A stretch of 64,000 nt of DNA from an uncultured Lachnospiraceae bacterium (GCA_946403625.1 CAMJAP010000004.1:1-64000); one strand, 5' to 3'. Numbered from the stretch's first letter, positions 7,841 through 16,884 are shown. A program made the numbers and translations. The notes: a model not told the origin generated them from the sequence alone.

Positions 7841-9097
7841 TTACATTCCGCTTAATACGTCTTTGATGATCTCTTCCCAAGCTGCAACATCCTCAGCCTT
7901 CAGCTTGCCGGTCGATTCGTTGCCGGTTTCGGTTTGTGTCAGTTTCATATCTCCTGTGCTTCCGTCTGCATAAAGTGTGCATTCACCGTATTTCGGTGTG
8001 GTTATAAAGAATACGGAAGCGGTAGGATTGTTGAATTCTGCCGTCATTTCGGTTGCGGTGCCATCCACTTTATCGACCGCATGTGCAATCTCTGCAAGTA
8101 AAGCCATGGAATGCGCTTTGCCGGATATGGTGGATTGCTGCAACAATTCCAGATAGCTATCCGGTCCGAAACTCAGGGTCATGATCTGACGAAAAGTTTC
8201 TCGATTAAACTCACTCGAATTCTTTTCCAGAGCATCGCAAATATCGTCAAAGGTCACACCGGTAGCGATTTCACAAGAATCATCCATACCATTGACATAG
8301 ACTACTTTGATACCGGTCTTATCCGATTCAAAGGTACACCAGTCGGAAGTATCTGCGGTGCCGGACTGGGAAACGAGATCCGCCCCGGTTTCTGCCAAGG
8401 AGTCAACATACCATTTTCCGTTGACTTCGATCGTATAAATCTCGTAGATATCATTTACTTCATAATCGGCTCCGTTAATCGTCTGCGTAATCGGAATAAC
8501 CACCTCGCTGACATATGCCGAATCTACATCGGCAATCTTGGTAACATGCGAAGGAAGGTCCTCGGGATCAATACTCTCCGAATCGATGGAAATCTTGTCC
8601 GTATGAAAGACAACCGTATCTTTTATGCTTAAACTAACCTCGTACTGCGAATCAACATCTTCCGAGATTCGTTCAAACGCTTTTTCGGAAACGACATTCT
8701 CGTCCATAAAGCAAGAATACAACTGTTCTTTGGAGCAATTTGCATATCCTTTCCACAACGCCATGATAACCTCGTCCGAGGTATCGTAACCGGATGCGTC
8801 GCTTACATGAACGGGATCATTCGATTCCTTACCGCTGTCATCTTTTCCGTTATCATCTTTCCCGTTTTCTTCTTTTCCGTTATCGTCCTTGTTCGTATCT
8901 TCTTTTTTGCCGGATCCGCTTTCGTTGGTCTCATCGTCGTTCAAGGAAACCTCTACGAAACCCCCTTCGTCTTCATCGTATTCATGACGATGTCTTTCTC
9001 CGTTCACATTGGTTTCGTAATATGCCTCGCAACCTGCCAGCATACTTAACGATGCCACCATTGAACCCGTTAAAACAAACCATTTCCATTTTCTCAT
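7841..9097 (-). CDS. Lipoprotein inserted between the two peptide-transporter ATPase genes
   Basis: A 418-residue lipoprotein: signal peptide, LAGC lipobox (Cys near residue 23), a Gly/Lys/Asp-rich linker with repeated GKDDN-type units (about 60-95), then a domain starting IMALWKGYANCSKEQLYSCF that resembles the C-terminal domain of the 6019-6948 membrane protein, and a second C-terminal region. No enzyme motif is visible. The ATG has a perfect AAAGGAGG site. Its stop lies 11 bases before the OppF-like ATPase start, so ATPase translation and probably transcription depend on it. A role in peptide sensing or as an accessory component of the importer is possible only by position. Confidence 0.72.
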   Translation of the reverse strand: MRKWKWFVLTGSMVASLSMLAGCEAYYETNVNGERHRHEYDEDEGGFVEVSLNDDETNESGSGKKEDTNKDDNGKEENGKDDNGKDDSGKESNDPVHVSDASGYDTSDEVIMALWKGYANCSKEQLYSCFMDENVVSEKAFERISEDVDSQYEVSLSIKDTVVFHTDKISIDSESIDPEDLPSHVTKIADVDSAYVSEVVIPITQTINGADYEVNDIYEIYTIEVNGKWYVDSLAETGADLVSQSGTADTSDWCTFESDKTGIKVVYVNGMDDSCEIATGVTFDDICDALEKNSSEFNRETFRQIMTLSFGPDSYLELLQQSTISGKAHSMALLAEIAHAVDKVDGTATEMTAEFNNPTASVFFITTPKYGECTLYADGSTGDMKLTQTETGNESTGKLKAEDVAAWEEIIKDVLSGM

Positions 9098-9140
9098 TGC
9101 ACTAATCCTCCTTTATGGGTGCTGTTCTGTTATATAAACA

Positions 9141-9168
9141 GATACGAAGGAGCGGTTAACTTTTTTTG
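9141..9168 (-). promoter_or_regulatory. Shared upstream motif (CGTATC with A-rich element 16 bases away)
   Basis: In the 271-base gap before the lipoprotein gene, the minus strand reads CAAAAA, 16 bases, CGTATC. The same arrangement (CATAAA, 16 bases, CGTATC) occurs upstream of the lipoprotein at 13971-15215. CGTATC resembles the -10 of some ECF sigma factors, but the -35 half is A-rich and could be chance. The rest of this gap shows only small palindromes such as CAACC-ACC-GGTTG and no gene. Confidence 0.25.
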
Positions 9169-9368
9169 CCTATACGAAGTGGAACTTTCGCAACCACCGG
9201 TTGCATTTTATGCTTTATTCTTTGATAAAATATCTCTCCGGTGATCCTACCTGGCTCGCAATAACCAAAACACTTTATAAAATTATATAATAAAATACTT
9301 TTTCTTCCACCAACCGCTGTTGGAATATCCGCAACCGCAATGCTTCGCTCACTGTTAAGAACGGTACA

Positions 9369-10166
9369 TCATAATTCCACCTGCGGAATGGCCGCGATCA
9401 GTTTCTTGGTATATTCCTCCTGCGGATGATTGAAGATCTGCTCCACATCCCCCTGCTCTACGATGTGGCCCAGCTGCATCACGATCACGCGGTGCGAGAT
9501 CTGGCGGATCAAAGACAGGTCATGGGAGATAAACAACACGGAAACCTGCTCTGTTTTGTTGATTTCCAGTAACAATCTTATAATCTGTGCCTGTACGGTC
9601 ACATCCAATGCTGTGGTACATTCGTCCGCGATCAACAACTGCGGATTGCCGACCATAGCTGCAGCGATCATCACTCGTTGGCGCATACCGCCGGACAGTT
9701 CATGCGGATAAGCCTCATATACGCGTTCCGGATCATCCATTTCCACATTTTTCAGCCAGGTCAAAGCCCGCTTTTTGCGCTCTTCCGCACTGATTTCGGG
9801 ATGATGGATGCGCAAGGCTTCTTCTACCTGCTTGCCGATCTTCATCGTGGGATTGAGCGCGGTCATCGGCTCCTGAAAGATCATGGAGATCTCATCCCCC
9901 TGCAGACAACGCAGTTTATGTCGCTCCATGGTCATCAGATCTTCCCCGAGGAACAGGATCTGACCTTCTTTTTTCAGTTTTTTACGAGGAAGCAGTCCGG
10001 CGATTGCCAGAGCAGACATGGACTTACCGGAACCGGATTCGCCGACGATGCCGAGGATCTCACCTTTTTGCAAGGTGAAGTTGACATGCTCTACCACGCG
10101 TTCCGGACGGTCATGGTCGTGGAACTCGATGCCGAAATCTTTTACTTCAAGGATGGTCTCTGCCAT
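9369..10166 (-). CDS. Oligopeptide/dipeptide ABC transporter ATP-binding protein (OppD/DppD-like)
   Basis: A 265-residue ATPase that energises peptide import with the OppF-like partner. Visible motifs are GESGSGKSMSALAI (Walker A), IFQEPMTALNPTMKIG (Q-loop with the typical NPTMKIG of this subfamily), LSGGMRQR (signature), LLIADECTTALDVT (Walker B; the usual P after E is C here) and FISHD. The ATG at 10164-10166 follows an AAAGG site. A longer frame would start in a repeat element at about 10224 and encode a GVAKRRMR segment, a sign of a false extension. It lies downstream of the permease genes and upstream of the intervening lipoprotein gene. Confidence 0.88.
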   Translation of the reverse strand: MAETILEVKDFGIEFHDHDRPERVVEHVNFTLQKGEILGIVGESGSGKSMSALAIAGLLPRKKLKKEGQILFLGEDLMTMERHKLRCLQGDEISMIFQEPMTALNPTMKIGKQVEEALRIHHPEISAEERKKRALTWLKNVEMDDPERVYEAYPHELSGGMRQRVMIAAAMVGNPQLLIADECTTALDVTVQAQIIRLLLEINKTEQVSVLFISHDLSLIRQISHRVIVMQLGHIVEQGDVEQIFNHPQEEYTKKLIAAIPQVEL

Positions 10167-10223
10167 GTTGGTACCTTTCTTAGGATTAAAACAATATTTA
10201 GTATTCCGTGTTGACAAATAACA

Positions 10224-10320
10224 CCTCATCCGTCGCTTCGCGACACCTGTCTCGCCTGCCGGCTCGGTCCGCGCTAAACGTGTGCCCCCGGCACACAGCG
10301 CCCTCAAGGGGAAGGCAAGG
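10224..10320 (-). repeat. Intergenic repeat element, long copy
   Basis: A 25-base block (10224-10248) is identical to 17835-17859, and both elements end in a GGGAAGGCAAG block (here about 10309-10320). This copy holds about 57 extra bases between the ends, including a CCGGC-rich segment. The element sits between a permease and an ATPase gene of one operon, so it must be transcribed. It is probably a REP-like palindromic repeat; read on the minus strand it encodes a GVAKRRMR tract that lengthens neighbouring ORFs artificially. Confidence 0.6.
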
Positions 10321-10322
10321 GG

Positions 10323-11138
10323 TTATCCTTCCGTCATGCCTTCAGCCAAAAGCGCAAATCCAAGTACCATCAGCACGATCACCAGGCCCGGGAATACTGC
10401 GTACCAGGGTGCCGTAAACAGGAAGGACTGCGCTTCCGAAAGCATACGTCCCAGGGATGCCTCAGGGGGCTGCACGCCGATACCGAGGTAACTGAGGCCT
10501 GCTTCTGCCAGCACGGCGTTGTTAAATCCGATCATAACCGAGCTCAAGAGCACCGGCACGATATTGGGCAGAATGTGCACAAAGATCAGGCGGAGATGTC
10601 CCGCGCCCATCAATCTGGCACTCTGCACATAGTCGAGGGATACCTGTTTCTTATATTCCGAACGAACGATACGGGCAAAACTGGGGATAAAGGCGATACC
10701 GAGCGCCAGGATCACATTAAAAGTACCGGTGCCGACCAAACTGATGATGACCAGAGCCAGCAGGATGCTCGGGAAAGCAAACAGCGCATCATTAATACGC
10801 ATCAGGATATCATCCAGCAAACCGCCGAAATAGCCGCAGATACTGCCCACCAAAATGCCGAATACCGTACCGATGGCAACTGTCGCCAGCGAAATAAAGA
10901 AGGTGTTTCGAATACCTTCCATGACACGGCTGAAGATATCACGGCCATAATTATCGCAGCCCATGATATGTTTGATCGTCGGCGCCGTATTCTTGAGAGA
11001 TGCGTTCATCTCGGTCGACGGATACGGGGTATAGAACAGTCCGACCACGGCAATCAAAAGGATCAGCCCGGTGATCACCGCACCCACGATCAAGTTAAAA
11101 TTCTTATGCTTTTTTAACCACTCGCGAATTGTTTTCAT
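10323..11138 (-). CDS. Peptide ABC transporter permease (OppC/DppC-like)
   Basis: A 271-residue inner-membrane permease. One helix near residues 15-37 precedes a periplasm-facing stretch with the HIMGCDNYGRDIFSR motif typical of OppC/DppC/NikC proteins. Five further helices carry the permease domain, whose EAA-like loop (ARLMGAGHLRLIFVHILPN) contacts the ATPase. An AGG site precedes the ATG. The gene follows oppB-like by 22 bases and precedes the repeat element and the OppD-like ATPase. Length and topology match the family. With the adjacent permease it would form the channel for peptides delivered by the binding protein at 12172-13776. Confidence 0.9.
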   Translation of the reverse strand: MKTIREWLKKHKNFNLIVGAVITGLILLIAVVGLFYTPYPSTEMNASLKNTAPTIKHIMGCDNYGRDIFSRVMEGIRNTFFISLATVAIGTVFGILVGSICGYFGGLLDDILMRINDALFAFPSILLALVIISLVGTGTFNVILALGIAFIPSFARIVRSEYKKQVSLDYVQSARLMGAGHLRLIFVHILPNIVPVLLSSVMIGFNNAVLAEAGLSYLGIGVQPPEASLGRMLSEAQSFLFTAPWYAVFPGLVIVLMVLGFALLAEGMTEG

Positions 11139-11160
11139 AACTACCTGTCTAATTCGTATC

Positions 11161-12102
11161 CTATTCTCTGCGCATTCTCGGATCCAGCTTTCGATACAGC
11201 AGATCCACGATAAAGTTCATCAAAACGACTACAAAGGCGATCAGCAAAATGATGGCTTCCACCACCGGATAATCCCGGTGCGAAATGGAGGTCAGCAGGA
11301 TGCGCCCGATACCCGGGATATTAAATACCTGCTCCACCACAATACTGCCGGCAATGGTATCCGCTACTGCCATTCCCCAAAAGGTCACCAGCGGGATCAT
11401 GGCATTTTTGAGCACGTGACGATACAACACTTCCATTGTACTGTTGCCGCGGCTGTATGCTGTACGGACATAATCCTTATCTGCTTCCGTCAGGATCGCG
11501 CTGCGCAGCAGTTTGACCGACATCGCACATTTCGGGATGGCGATTGCAACGGACGGCAGGATCAGGTATCCCAGGAAACCTCCGAAATCCTTTTTGTAGG
11601 ATACAAAGCCGCCCGGAGTAAACCATTTCAGGATCAGGCCGAAAAACCAGGTCAGCAGGATTCCCAGGAAAAAGGACGGGATCGACATCAAGAACTGGTT
11701 TGCCACATATCCGGCACGGTCGAGTTTACTGTAAGCATATTTGGAAAGTAACAGACCCACAGGCACCGAAACCGCAACAGTAAGAAGCATCGATAGGATC
11801 GTCATGGTCAATGTAATGGGAAGTTTGTCACCGATCATCTGACTGACCGGCATATGATAACTGTAAGATTCTCCCAGATTGCCCTTTAGGCAGTCTAAGA
11901 GCCAGTCCAGATAACGAACAATAAAAGGACGGTCCAGCCCCATCTCCGCACGCAAGGCAGCGATGGCTTCCGGAGTGGCATTGTCTCCCAGTTTGGAAAG
12001 CGCCGGATCGCCGGGAATGATCTCAAAAGCGGCAAACACAAGAAAAGACACTGCCAGCAGCGTCAACAACATCGAGATCAGTTTTTTGCCGTAATGTTTC
12101 AT
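11161..12102 (-). CDS. Peptide ABC transporter permease (OppB/DppB-like)
   Basis: A permease of 313 residues. The N-terminus (MKHYGKKLISMLL, first helix, then IIPGDPA) is the classic OppB/DppB start. The long loop with LGLDRPFIVRYLDWL and the LKGNLGESY motif are family markers, and the EAA-like loop (YSRGNSTMEVLYRHVLKN) lies near residues 205-222. ATG at 12102 was chosen because family members begin here; an in-frame ATG at 12123 adds seven residues but lacks a good ribosome site, while AGGGAG lies twelve bases before 12102. The gene follows the binding protein gene closely and pairs with the OppC-like permease. Confidence 0.88.
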   Translation of the reverse strand: MKHYGKKLISMLLTLLAVSFLVFAAFEIIPGDPALSKLGDNATPEAIAALRAEMGLDRPFIVRYLDWLLDCLKGNLGESYSYHMPVSQMIGDKLPITLTMTILSMLLTVAVSVPVGLLLSKYAYSKLDRAGYVANQFLMSIPSFFLGILLTWFFGLILKWFTPGGFVSYKKDFGGFLGYLILPSVAIAIPKCAMSVKLLRSAILTEADKDYVRTAYSRGNSTMEVLYRHVLKNAMIPLVTFWGMAVADTIAGSIVVEQVFNIPGIGRILLTSISHRDYPVVEAIILLIAFVVVLMNFIVDLLYRKLDPRMRRE

Positions 12103-12171
12103 CTTTTGAGATGACTCCCTCATAAAACACCCGGGAACGGTCTCCCGCGCCCGGGCTTAATTATACTTTAT

Positions 12172-13776
12172 TTACTCCACAATGTACAGACTTGCAAAAT
12201 CCTGTACGTACAGCGGGTAGAACTTGTAACCGCTGTATTTCTTATTCAGTGCCACAAAGGTCGGCAGGTCCTGAATATATACATTTGCTGCATCATCTGC
12301 AAGGATCTGCAGGCAGTCCTTGTACAGTGCGGTTGCCTTGGCATCATCGGCCGTTGCGATCGCCTCAGCATACTTCGCATCGTAATCTGCAGAATTGAAG
12401 TTGATGAAGTTGTTCTTTGCATCGGATGTAAATCTGGAAAGCAGTGCCGGAGCTGTCAGAACGGATGCGTCTACACCAATCACGGTGGACTCAAAGTTTC
12501 TGCCCATATACACATCTTCCAGCCAGCTGTTCCACTCTACCAGCTTGATCTCGGCAGTTACACCGATCTTCTTGTACTGCTCTACCAATACTTCTGCGGT
12601 AGATACGTGCTGCTGATAGTTGGACGGTACGGTGATGCTGAAGCTGAATCCATCCGGATAACCTGCTTCTGCAAGCAGTGCTTTTGCCTTTTCCAGATCC
12701 TGATCATATACATGGTTTAAGCTCTCGTCATAGTACTTACCGAACGTCGGGAACATACTGCTTCCGATCTCAAATCCCTTACCGCCGGATACAAAGTCCA
12801 TAACTTCCTGCGGATCGGTTGCATAGCACAGTGCCTGACGAACACGTACATCATCAAACGGCGCTACGGCGTTGTTCAGATACAGTGCCTGTACCAGGTT
12901 CATAGCACCTTCCAGTACAACGAAATCGGAACCTGCCAGCTCTGCCGCCTGGGTATCGGTGATACGGGCGATCATATCTACAGAACCACCCTTCAGCTCC
13001 ATTACCAGGGCGTCCGGATTTGCCAGTACCTTCAGAGTGATATCCTTGATATGTGCTTTCTCACCCCAGTATGCATCAAAAGCTTCCAGGGTAATGGATT
13101 CCTGCGGAACACGACCCACATACTTGTACGGACCGGTACCGATCACATTGTGCTCAGGATCTGCATTGGACGCAGGCAATACTGCCGAAGTGCAGGCAGC
13201 CAAAAACTGTGCGTCTGCTTCGCTCAAGGTAATCTCGATCGTTTTGTCATCTTTCTTTTCAATATTGGAGATCTTCGTGAATTCCGGCTCAAGAGGCGCA
13301 TCGCCCTCTTTGCAACGGTTGATCGAATAGATCACATCCTCTGCCGTGACATCACTGCCGTCATGGAACTTCACTCCATCTCTTAAGGTAAATGTGTAGA
13401 CCAGTCCATCGTTACTGATCTCGTAGCTTTCGGCCACGGCTGCTTTCAGATCACCATTCTCGTCATACTTTACGAGCCCTTCGTAGATGTTGAACAAGAT
13501 CTCTCTGGTACCTGCCGCAGTTACCTTATGCGGGTCAAGTCCGTCCTCCAGATCCTGCGGGATACCGATCGTGATGGATCCCGTGGTTCCGGCTACTGCC
13601 GTAGTTTCCTCCTGCCCCGAAGTGCCGGCTACTGCCGTAGTTTCCTCCTGCCCCGAAGTGCCTGTTGTGATCTGATCAGAAGAAGTTCCTCCTGTCTTGT
13701 CACCTCCGCATCCGCTGAGTGCAACAGCCATCGTCGTCAGCAATCCTGCGAGTAAAAATCTTACTCCTTTTTTCAT
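12172..13776 (-). CDS. Peptide ABC transporter substrate-binding lipoprotein (SBP family 5)
   Basis: A 534-residue extracellular binding lipoprotein. It has a signal peptide with an LSGCGG lipobox and a Thr/Ser/Gly-rich linker, then the SBP_bac_5 fold. Family signatures include FTLRDGVKFHDGSDVTAEDVIYS around residues 125-147 and a later VRQALCYATDPQEVMDF element. It would capture peptides for the OppBCDF-like importer encoded downstream. The ATG at 13774-13776 has a GGAGGAAGG site; a longer frame to 13890 is not supported. The linker is encoded by two perfect 36-base tandem copies (13589-13660). A SigA-like promoter lies about 113 bases upstream, and a GGAGC-AGAAA-GCTCC hairpin sits in the leader. 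Confidence 0.92.
   Translation of the reverse strand: MKKGVRFLLAGLLTTMAVALSGCGGDKTGGTSSDQITTGTSGQEETTAVAGTSGQEETTAVAGTTGSITIGIPQDLEDGLDPHKVTAAGTREILFNIYEGLVKYDENGDLKAAVAESYEISNDGLVYTFTLRDGVKFHDGSDVTAEDVIYSINRCKEGDAPLEPEFTKISNIEKKDDKTIEITLSEADAQFLAACTSAVLPASNADPEHNVIGTGPYKYVGRVPQESITLEAFDAYWGEKAHIKDITLKVLANPDALVMELKGGSVDMIARITDTQAAELAGSDFVVLEGAMNLVQALYLNNAVAPFDDVRVRQALCYATDPQEVMDFVSGGKGFEIGSSMFPTFGKYYDESLNHVYDQDLEKAKALLAEAGYPDGFSFSITVPSNYQQHVSTAEVLVEQYKKIGVTAEIKLVEWNSWLEDVYMGRNFESTVIGVDASVLTAPALLSRFTSDAKNNFINFNSADYDAKYAEAIATADDAKATALYKDCLQILADDAANVYIQDLPTFVALNKKYSGYKFYPLYVQDFASLYIVE
13589..13660 (-). repeat. Perfect 36-base tandem duplication in the binding-protein linker
   Basis: Bases 13589-13624 and 13625-13660 are identical. 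Each encodes twelve residues of the linker (GTSGQEETTAVA type) between the lipidated cysteine and the binding domain. Perfect identity points to a recent duplication or an unstable, length-variable linker. Confidence 0.9.
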
Positions 13777-13888
13777 TGCTTCCTTCCTCCTTTTTGGATA
13801 TGAAATTTTTAAAGAACAATGGAGCTTTCTGCTCCGAATGCCTATTGCGTTTTGGCCCGTCTCCCGCGGTGCCCTACGCAACATTTGC

Positions 13889-13917
13889 ATTCTATTATAT
13901 TATCGGTAAAAATGCAA
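13889..13917 (-). promoter_or_regulatory. SigA-like promoter of the peptide transporter operon
   Basis: The minus strand carries TTGCAT (13912-13917), 17 bases, TAGAAT (13889-13894). An overlapping TATAAT is also nearby in the AT-rich spacer. The predicted start would give a leader of roughly 105 bases before the binding protein ATG. Confidence 0.55.
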
Positions 13918-13970
13918 GAATTATTTACATAATGCACAAAATTTGTTTTTGACTTTTATGAAATGTCACC

Positions 13971-15215
13971 TTATCTGAAATCATCAAAATAGCTTTTTGC
14001 CTCCCTGTCCGGGTAGATATATCCGGCAAATTCTACAGTACCATCCGAATAAAATCGCCATTCATCGCATCCTAAAGTAGCCTGATCTACACGATCATCA
14101 TCCATCACTTCACCCATCACCGAATATCGGCGAAAGATCAGATCGTCCTTATCCGGAATGATATACTCTCCGATATAAGTATCTGCAAATCTCTCCGCAT
14201 AAGTATAAGCCATATAATTGCGAACAAAATCTTCATTCAGTTCAAACGAAGGCCAGCTATCTTTTGTTTCATAATAGTCCTCTTTGTAGACTACCATATA
14301 TTGCTTATCTTTCCCTACAACGGTGCCGACATTTCGTGTAAAAAGCCAATATTCATCCGTCTCGCCTAACAAGTATACATCATAATATTCGTGTTCCGTC
14401 TGTTTCTTCCATTCTGCAGCCGCTATTTTTTGAGCCTCATCAATATTGCCGGCGGGTTTTTCTGCAGCAAACCCAATATACATATATCCTTCTTCTAACA
14501 CCATATTTTCATTTTCTACGCATTCCGATACACTTTCTAAACGGCCCTTACTTTCCATAAACCCTAAAAAGTAGATCTCATCATCTGTCAGATTCAGTAT
14601 CTCATCCTCTGTATAATCGGTTACAATCGTCCAATTATCTCCCGCATCCCCCAGCGAAAGTCTGATCCAGAATGCCTCCAAAGGATCTTTATATGTCGAA
14701 GATATAGAATACGACATAAAGGTTCTGTCTCCTTTAAAGATATTCACATACGGCCGATTATTTACAATATAATAAATCTCTTCACCTTCGGTATATGCCA
14801 AAAAATGTTCTTTATAATATACGCCTTTTTGCACTTCTACAGGCTCTATAACCTCCGCAATCTCACTCATCTTCATAGGTTGAAAACTTTTCACTTCTCG
14901 GATCGTAATGTATTTTAATCCTTCGTCATTCTTATTCGTTTTTATTTCTACATCCGCTATAATACAAGCAGCCTGTCCGTAATACATTTCCGGTTCCCCG
15001 ATCACCATGCCGCCTTCGAAAATCTCCGTAGCTCCCTTATTTCCCTCAATTACATAAAGTTTTCTGTCTGATTCTTCGGTATGAATAAAATTGTCATCAC
15101 GGATCTCTTCGCGCCCCATGTTCTGACTTAAATCGTCCGTTTTGTTTTCAGATCCACATCCTGTAAATAAGCAGGCAAAAAACGAAACCATGATAATCCA
15201 CGCGTATTTTCTCAT
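13971..15215 (-). CDS. Putative lipoprotein of unknown function
   Basis: A 414-residue lipoprotein with a short signal (IIMVSFFACLF) and a TGCG lipobox. The mature part is acidic and rich in Tyr/Glu, with repeated EEIYY-type strands and no catalytic motif I recognise. The ATG has an AGGGAGG ribosome site. Upstream lies a CGTATC-containing motif also found before the lipoprotein at 7841-9097, and an extended -10-like TGCTATAGT (minus strand of 15279-15287). It stands apart from the transporter operon downstream, which has its own promoter. A surface or cell-envelope role is all that can be inferred. Confidence 0.75.
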   Translation of the reverse strand: MRKYAWIIMVSFFACLFTGCGSENKTDDLSQNMGREEIRDDNFIHTEESDRKLYVIEGNKGATEIFEGGMVIGEPEMYYGQAACIIADVEIKTNKNDEGLKYITIREVKSFQPMKMSEIAEVIEPVEVQKGVYYKEHFLAYTEGEEIYYIVNNRPYVNIFKGDRTFMSYSISSTYKDPLEAFWIRLSLGDAGDNWTIVTDYTEDEILNLTDDEIYFLGFMESKGRLESVSECVENENMVLEEGYMYIGFAAEKPAGNIDEAQKIAAAEWKKQTEHEYYDVYLLGETDEYWLFTRNVGTVVGKDKQYMVVYKEDYYETKDSWPSFELNEDFVRNYMAYTYAERFADTYIGEYIIPDKDDLIFRRYSVMGEVMDDDRVDQATLGCDEWRFYSDGTVEFAGYIYPDREAKSYFDDFR

Positions 15216-15267
15216 AAATTTCCTCCCTGAAAATCTTTCTACGTATTAGGATTTTTCATCTTTTTAA

Positions 15268-15295
15268 GATACGAAAGAACTATAGCATTTTTATG
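15268..15295 (-). promoter_or_regulatory. Second copy of the CATAAA-N16-CGTATC upstream motif
   Basis: The minus strand reads CATAAA (15290-15295), 16 bases, CGTATC (15268-15273), matching the arrangement upstream of the lipoprotein gene ending at 9097. An extended -10-like TGCTATAGT lies within the spacer, so either a SigA or an alternative sigma factor could act here. Confidence 0.25.
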
Positions 15296-15385
15296 GACAA
15301 ATTATTTTTTTACTTTTTTATCGAAACATAGTTATATTGCCTTTTCTGTTAATGTGAAAAGTAATCCTGAAAAGGGCTGTATTTA

Positions 15386-15420
15386 TCAAAAAACCGGGAA
15401 ACTTGTACGCTTCCCGGTTT
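15386..15420 (-). terminator. Intrinsic terminator after the M18 aminopeptidase gene
   Basis: On the minus strand AACCGGGAA and TTCCCGGTT pair across a nine-base loop and are followed by a T-run. The element lies 67 bases past the aminopeptidase stop. The A/T flanks on the other side make it nearly bidirectional. Confidence 0.8.
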
Positions 15421-15486
15421 TCGTTATTTGGATATAGAGTGTTTGTTACTTTTCGCTCCGGTCATATATACTTTTTTTACGAAGCA

Positions 15487-16884
15487 TTACATGATTTCCT
15501 TCAAAAAGGCCTCGTAGCATTTCACGGCTTCGTAGATATCCGCTTTGCTGGAGATTTCCCAGGGGGCGTGCATATTCAGGATTGCCACGCCGCAGTCGAT
15601 CACTTCCATACCATACAGTGCCATAATATACGCGATCGTGCCGCCACCGCCCACATCTACTTTGCCGAGTTCTGCGGTCTGGTATGCAACATTTGCATCA
15701 TCCAGCACTTTGCGGATCCGTGCGATATATTCCGCATTCGCATCGTTGGAGCCGGATTTTCCGCGGGAACCGGTGTATTTGTTGAAGACGACGCCCTTGC
15801 CGAAGTAAGCGGCATTTTTCTTTTCATACGCAGATGCGTACAGTGGATCAAACGCAGCACTTACATCCGAAGAAAGCATTCTGGAATTAGACAGACAGCG
15901 ACGCAGCTTCAGTTCATCGTAGCGCTCGGTATAGCCCAGCAGCTCTGCAATCGTATTTTCAAAGAACCTGGACTGCATACCGGTAGCGCCAACGCTGCCG
16001 ATCTCTTCCTTATCCACCAGCAGACAGCAGGTCGTGTAATCGGTCTTTTCCACATTCAGCATTGCCTTTAAAGAAGTAAACGCGCAGATGCGGTCATCCT
16101 GTCCGTAACCGATCACCATGCTCTTATCCACGCCGCAGTCTCTGGCTTTTCCGGCCGGTACGATCTCCAATTCTGCGGAGATAAAATCTTCTTCATCAAT
16201 GCCGTACTTTTCATCCAGCAGTCGCAGTACATTGCTCTTTACTGCTTCTTTCTCTTTTTCATCTTTTTTGCCTTCCGAAAGCGGACGGCTGCCGATCAGG
16301 ATATCCAGAGCTTCGCCTTCGATCACTTTGGCTGCTTTTTTATCCATATTTTCGGCAGACAGATGGATGAGCAGATCGGTAATGCAAAATACCGGATCGG
16401 ATTCTTCTTCGCCGATGCTCACTTCGATGACTTTGTTATTCTTGGTCACCACTACGCCATGGATCGCCAGCGGAATAGTCACCCACTGATATTTCTTGAT
16501 GCCGCCGTAATAATGGGTATCCAGATAAGCAAGACCGCCATCTTCATAGAGTGGATTCTGCTTCACATCGATACGCGGACTGTCAATATGCGCACCCAGG
16601 ATCGCCATACCCTTTTCCAACGGCTCTTTGCCGATCTGAAACAGTGCGATCATCTTATTCATATTGACCGCGTATACCTTATCGCCGGCTTTTAATTTCT
16701 TACCGTTGCCGATGATCTCTTTCAGGTCATGATAACCGGCTTTCTTCGCCATCTCTACAGCCAGTTCCGTGCAGATGCGTTCGGTCTTTCCTTTGCTTAA
16801 GAAGTCTTTGTATTCATCACAAAGATCTTCCAATGCTCGCAAATCTTTTGCGCTGTACTCGTTCCAGGCATTTTTTCGTTCCAT
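15487..16884 (-). CDS. apeB: M18 family aminopeptidase
   Basis: A 465-residue cytoplasmic zinc aminopeptidase that removes N-terminal residues from peptides; M18 enzymes usually form tetrahedral dodecamers. Metal and catalytic signatures are visible: GAHIDSPRID near residue 97-106 (metal histidine and aspartate), DKEEIGSVGATG near 290 (catalytic Glu and metal Glu), and a Gly-rich VDVGGGGT stretch near 415. A final metal histidine is in LNMHAPWE near the C-terminus. The ATG is preceded by AAAGGAGA. It may degrade peptides brought in by the importer encoded downstream, but it has its own terminator, so this is only a functional guess. Confidence 0.92.
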   Translation of the reverse strand: MERKNAWNEYSAKDLRALEDLCDEYKDFLSKGKTERICTELAVEMAKKAGYHDLKEIIGNGKKLKAGDKVYAVNMNKMIALFQIGKEPLEKGMAILGAHIDSPRIDVKQNPLYEDGGLAYLDTHYYGGIKKYQWVTIPLAIHGVVVTKNNKVIEVSIGEEESDPVFCITDLLIHLSAENMDKKAAKVIEGEALDILIGSRPLSEGKKDEKEKEAVKSNVLRLLDEKYGIDEEDFISAELEIVPAGKARDCGVDKSMVIGYGQDDRICAFTSLKAMLNVEKTDYTTCCLLVDKEEIGSVGATGMQSRFFENTIAELLGYTERYDELKLRRCLSNSRMLSSDVSAAFDPLYASAYEKKNAAYFGKGVVFNKYTGSRGKSGSNDANAEYIARIRKVLDDANVAYQTAELGKVDVGGGGTIAYIMALYGMEVIDCGVAILNMHAPWEISSKADIYEAVKCYEAFLKEIM

